Assembly (NCBI RefSeq): GCF_900103325.1
Contig: NZ_FMXM01000009.1
Span: 1-64,000 of the forward strand
From: Mesorhizobium qingshengii
GTDB taxonomy: Bacteria > Pseudomonadota > Alphaproteobacteria > Rhizobiales > Rhizobiaceae
DNA: 64,000 nt
Reading direction: 5' to 3'
A model generated the notes under the pieces. It was not told where the DNA came from, did not search any database, and was given only the letters and a program-made list of their open reading frames with translations. Both the position numbers and the translations under genes were made by a program. Positions 62,422 to 64,000 of the stretch are shown piece after piece. The number at the start of each line of letters is the position of its first letter. Positions within the stretch are counted from its first letter, which is position 1.

Positions 62422-62979
62422 ATGGCTGGAACCGAGCGCGTGAAAATGGCGACCGGGGAATGGTACACATGCCTCGATGACGAATTGGAGGCACTGCGCG
62501 TCTTAGCGCGCGACGCGGTTTTCGAGCACAATTCGCTGCCACCACGACAGCGCGGAAACCTCGGGCCGGGCCTGCAAGCCCTGCTCGGCAAGATGGGTGA
62601 GGGCGCTCGCATCGAGGCGCCTTTCCACTGCGCCTATGGCTTCAACATCTTTCTCGGCAACGGCGTCTTTCTCAATGCCGGTTGCACCATCCTCGACACG
62701 GCGACGGTGCGCATCGGCAACGGAACCCTGCTTGGCCCGAATGCGCAGATCTATTGCGCCGAGCATCACAGGGAGGCGACGGGCCGGCAAGCCGGGCTGG
62801 AAATCGCCAGGCCGGTCGACATCGGCGCCAATGCCTGGATCGGTGGCAGCGCCGTCATCCTCGGCGGCGTCAGCATCGGGGAGGGCGCCATCGTCGGTGC
62901 CGGTGCCATGGTGACGCGCGACGTGCCCGACAACACCACCGTGGTCGGTAATCCGGCACGGGCGATCAAGCGGAACTGA
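62422..62979 (+). CDS. Maltose/NodL-type sugar O-acetyltransferase
   Basis: From ATG 62422 (MAGTERVKMATGEWYTCLDD) the protein has 185 residues. The Mac domain MATGEWYTCLDDELEALRVL is followed by left-handed beta-helix hexapeptides (IFLGNGVFLNAGCTILD, VRIGNGTLLGPNAQIYC), catalytic His in CAEHHREA, and GANAWIGGSAVILGGVSIGE. The family includes Maa and NodL; the absence of other nod genes favours a housekeeping acetyltransferase. It is convergent with the GlxA-type regulator, 5 bp apart. Confidence 0.85.
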   Translation: MAGTERVKMATGEWYTCLDDELEALRVLARDAVFEHNSLPPRQRGNLGPGLQALLGKMGEGARIEAPFHCAYGFNIFLGNGVFLNAGCTILDTATVRIGNGTLLGPNAQIYCAEHHREATGRQAGLEIARPVDIGANAWIGGSAVILGGVSIGEGAIVGAGAMVTRDVPDNTTVVGNPARAIKRN

Positions 62980-62984
62980 GCGGA

Positions 62985-63980
62985 TCAGGACGAAAGGGCG
63001 TGCGCCATGCGCTCGTCCTGATCGGCGCGCTGCGAGAATTCGCGCCGGTACTGCGCCGGCGACGTCCTGAGCCGGGCGGCGAAATGCTGGCGCAGCGACG
63101 TGGCGCTGCCGAAGCCGGCCTCGAAGGCCACGATGTCCATCGATTTCTCCGTTGCCTCCAGCAGGCGCTGCGCCAGTTCGATCCGCTGGCTGGTCAGCCA
63201 TTCGCCGAAACTGGTGCCGATCGATTTCTGGAAGCGGCGGGTGAAGGTCCGCCGTGTCAGGCCGGCGGCTTCGGCGACGCGGTTCAGGCTGTGCGTTTCG
63301 CCAAGCGTTGCGCGAACCGCGTCGAGGGCCTGGGTGAAACGGTCGGCGTCCGCGCTCCTCGCCACCGGGTGCTCGATGAATTGCGCCTGCCCGCCCTGCC
63401 GATGCGGGGACAGGACAATCTGGCGGGCGAGCCGAAGTGCGGCTTCCGCGCCGTAACGGGCGCGCACGATGTGGAGACAGCAGTCGAGGCCGGCGGCGAC
63501 GCCGGCCGATGTCACGACGTCGCCATTGTCGACATAGAGCACCGAGGCATCGACAGCGATGTCGGGATGGAGTTTCTGCAGCTGCTCGGCATAGGCCCAG
63601 TGCGTCGCCGCACCGCGCCCGGAAAGCAGCCCCGCCGCGGCAATTGCAAAGGTTCCCAGACACAGGCCGACAATCAATGCGCCGCGCCGGTGCGCCTGGC
63701 GCAGCGCCTCCGTCAGCAGCGGTGCTGGCGGCTCGGCGAGATGGTGCCAGCTCGGGATGATGACGATGTCGGCGCCGTCGAACCCTTCGAGCCCATGCGG
63801 CGCGGCAACGGTCAATCCGGCTTCGGTATGGACCGGGCCGGCCTTGCCCGCGCAGATGCGGAAGTCGAAGCGCGGCAGGCCAAGTGCCGTCCTGTCCTCG
63901 CCGAACACCAGGCACGGCACGGAAAGATGGAACGGGCTGATGCCATCGAAGGCGAGGACGGCGATGATCGGGTCGGTCAT
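62985..63980 (-). CDS. GlxA-family (DJ-1/PfpI plus AraC) transcriptional regulator
   Basis: From ATG 63980 (MTDPIIAVLAFDGISPFHLS) the protein has 331 residues. Residues 1-190 are a DJ-1/PfpI-like amidotransferase fold with nucleophile-elbow Cys in GLCLGTFAIAAAGLL and later THWAYAEQL. Residues 215-320 are the AraC helix-turn-helix pair (LNRVAEAAGLTRRTFTRRFQ and IVAFEAGFGSATSLRQHFAA). It probably senses a small nitrogen compound. The target gene would lie beyond the window edge or be the adjacent one. Confidence 0.88.
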   Translation of the reverse strand: MTDPIIAVLAFDGISPFHLSVPCLVFGEDRTALGLPRFDFRICAGKAGPVHTEAGLTVAAPHGLEGFDGADIVIIPSWHHLAEPPAPLLTEALRQAHRRGALIVGLCLGTFAIAAAGLLSGRGAATHWAYAEQLQKLHPDIAVDASVLYVDNGDVVTSAGVAAGLDCCLHIVRARYGAEAALRLARQIVLSPHRQGGQAQFIEHPVARSADADRFTQALDAVRATLGETHSLNRVAEAAGLTRRTFTRRFQKSIGTSFGEWLTSQRIELAQRLLEATEKSMDIVAFEAGFGSATSLRQHFAARLRTSPAQYRREFSQRADQDERMAHALSS

Positions 63981-64000
63981 GGGCGCTTCCAGCAATTGAA

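Noticed and set aside
62422-62979. Symbiosis gene nodL
   Set aside because: The acetyltransferase fits the NodL/Maa family, but no nod box, nodABC or other symbiosis gene is nearby, so a specific nodL call is not supported.

Overview
This window looks like the chromosome of a Mesorhizobium-type alphaproteobacterium (order Hyphomicrobiales). The evidence is high GC, a CtrA/SciP/ChpT cell-cycle regulatory set, a fused anthranilate synthase TrpE(G) behind a tryptophan leader peptide, leuA behind a leucine-rich leader peptide, an EipA (DUF1134) envelope protein, a NolR-like repressor and a mosaic of short palindromic repeats typical of rhizobia. The species is inferred from gene content, not from a marker search.

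Bases 1 to about 13,330 are an accessory region, visibly less GC-rich in places. It contains the right end of an IS21-family element (istB 3' end plus terminal repeats), a DUF3363-type relaxase without other conjugation genes, a BTAD-regulator/hydrolase fusion, a broken SAM methyltransferase with an internal 36-bp tandem duplication, a winged-helix/TPR regulator, an XRE repressor with a palindrome in front of it, a Tat-type exported protein, a truncated PIN toxin, a large serine recombinase, a truncated tyrosine integrase and a small haem-copper-oxidase-like membrane protein. The region ends at a tRNA-Met gene (13329-13405, minus strand) whose 3' 45 bp are repeated exactly at 12025-12069. This is the signature of integrative elements that use tRNA-Met as attachment site, probably as nested or tandem insertions now decaying.

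Bases 13,400 to 64,000 read as stable chromosome. First come a Gfo/Idh/MocA oxidoreductase, mnmA, sciP, a PilZ protein, an MDR reductase with a divergent HxlR regulator, a FliJ-like coiled coil, ctrA, a receiver protein, chpT and eipA (13.6-22.7 kb). ctrA has a long upstream region with four GANTC methylation sites and a TTAACCAT CtrA-type site; sciP has a TTAG-N7-TTAA site. Next are a membrane-anchored coiled coil, a TrmH-family methyltransferase, the NolR-like repressor, an SDR/CoA-racemase/HugZ operon, GNAT, glutathionyl-hydroquinone reductase, NUDIX, phosphoesterase and hydrolase genes (22.8-33 kb), and a winged-helix/TPR membrane protein.

leuA with its leader is divergent from an ATP-grasp/esterase gene pair (35-39.4 kb). 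Then follow an MFS/LysR divergent pair, a proline iminopeptidase, an orphan LuxR regulator, a complete five-gene peptide-type ABC transporter (44.4-50.2 kb), an AbrB-family membrane protein, a palindromic repeat mosaic, small redox and secreted proteins, a CDF cation exporter, trpE(G) with its attenuator, an AstE-like zinc amidohydrolase, an MFS exporter behind a TGC-rich palindrome, an FAD disulfide oxidoreductase coupled to a DUF4126 protein, a NodL/Maa-like acetyltransferase and a GlxA-type regulator.
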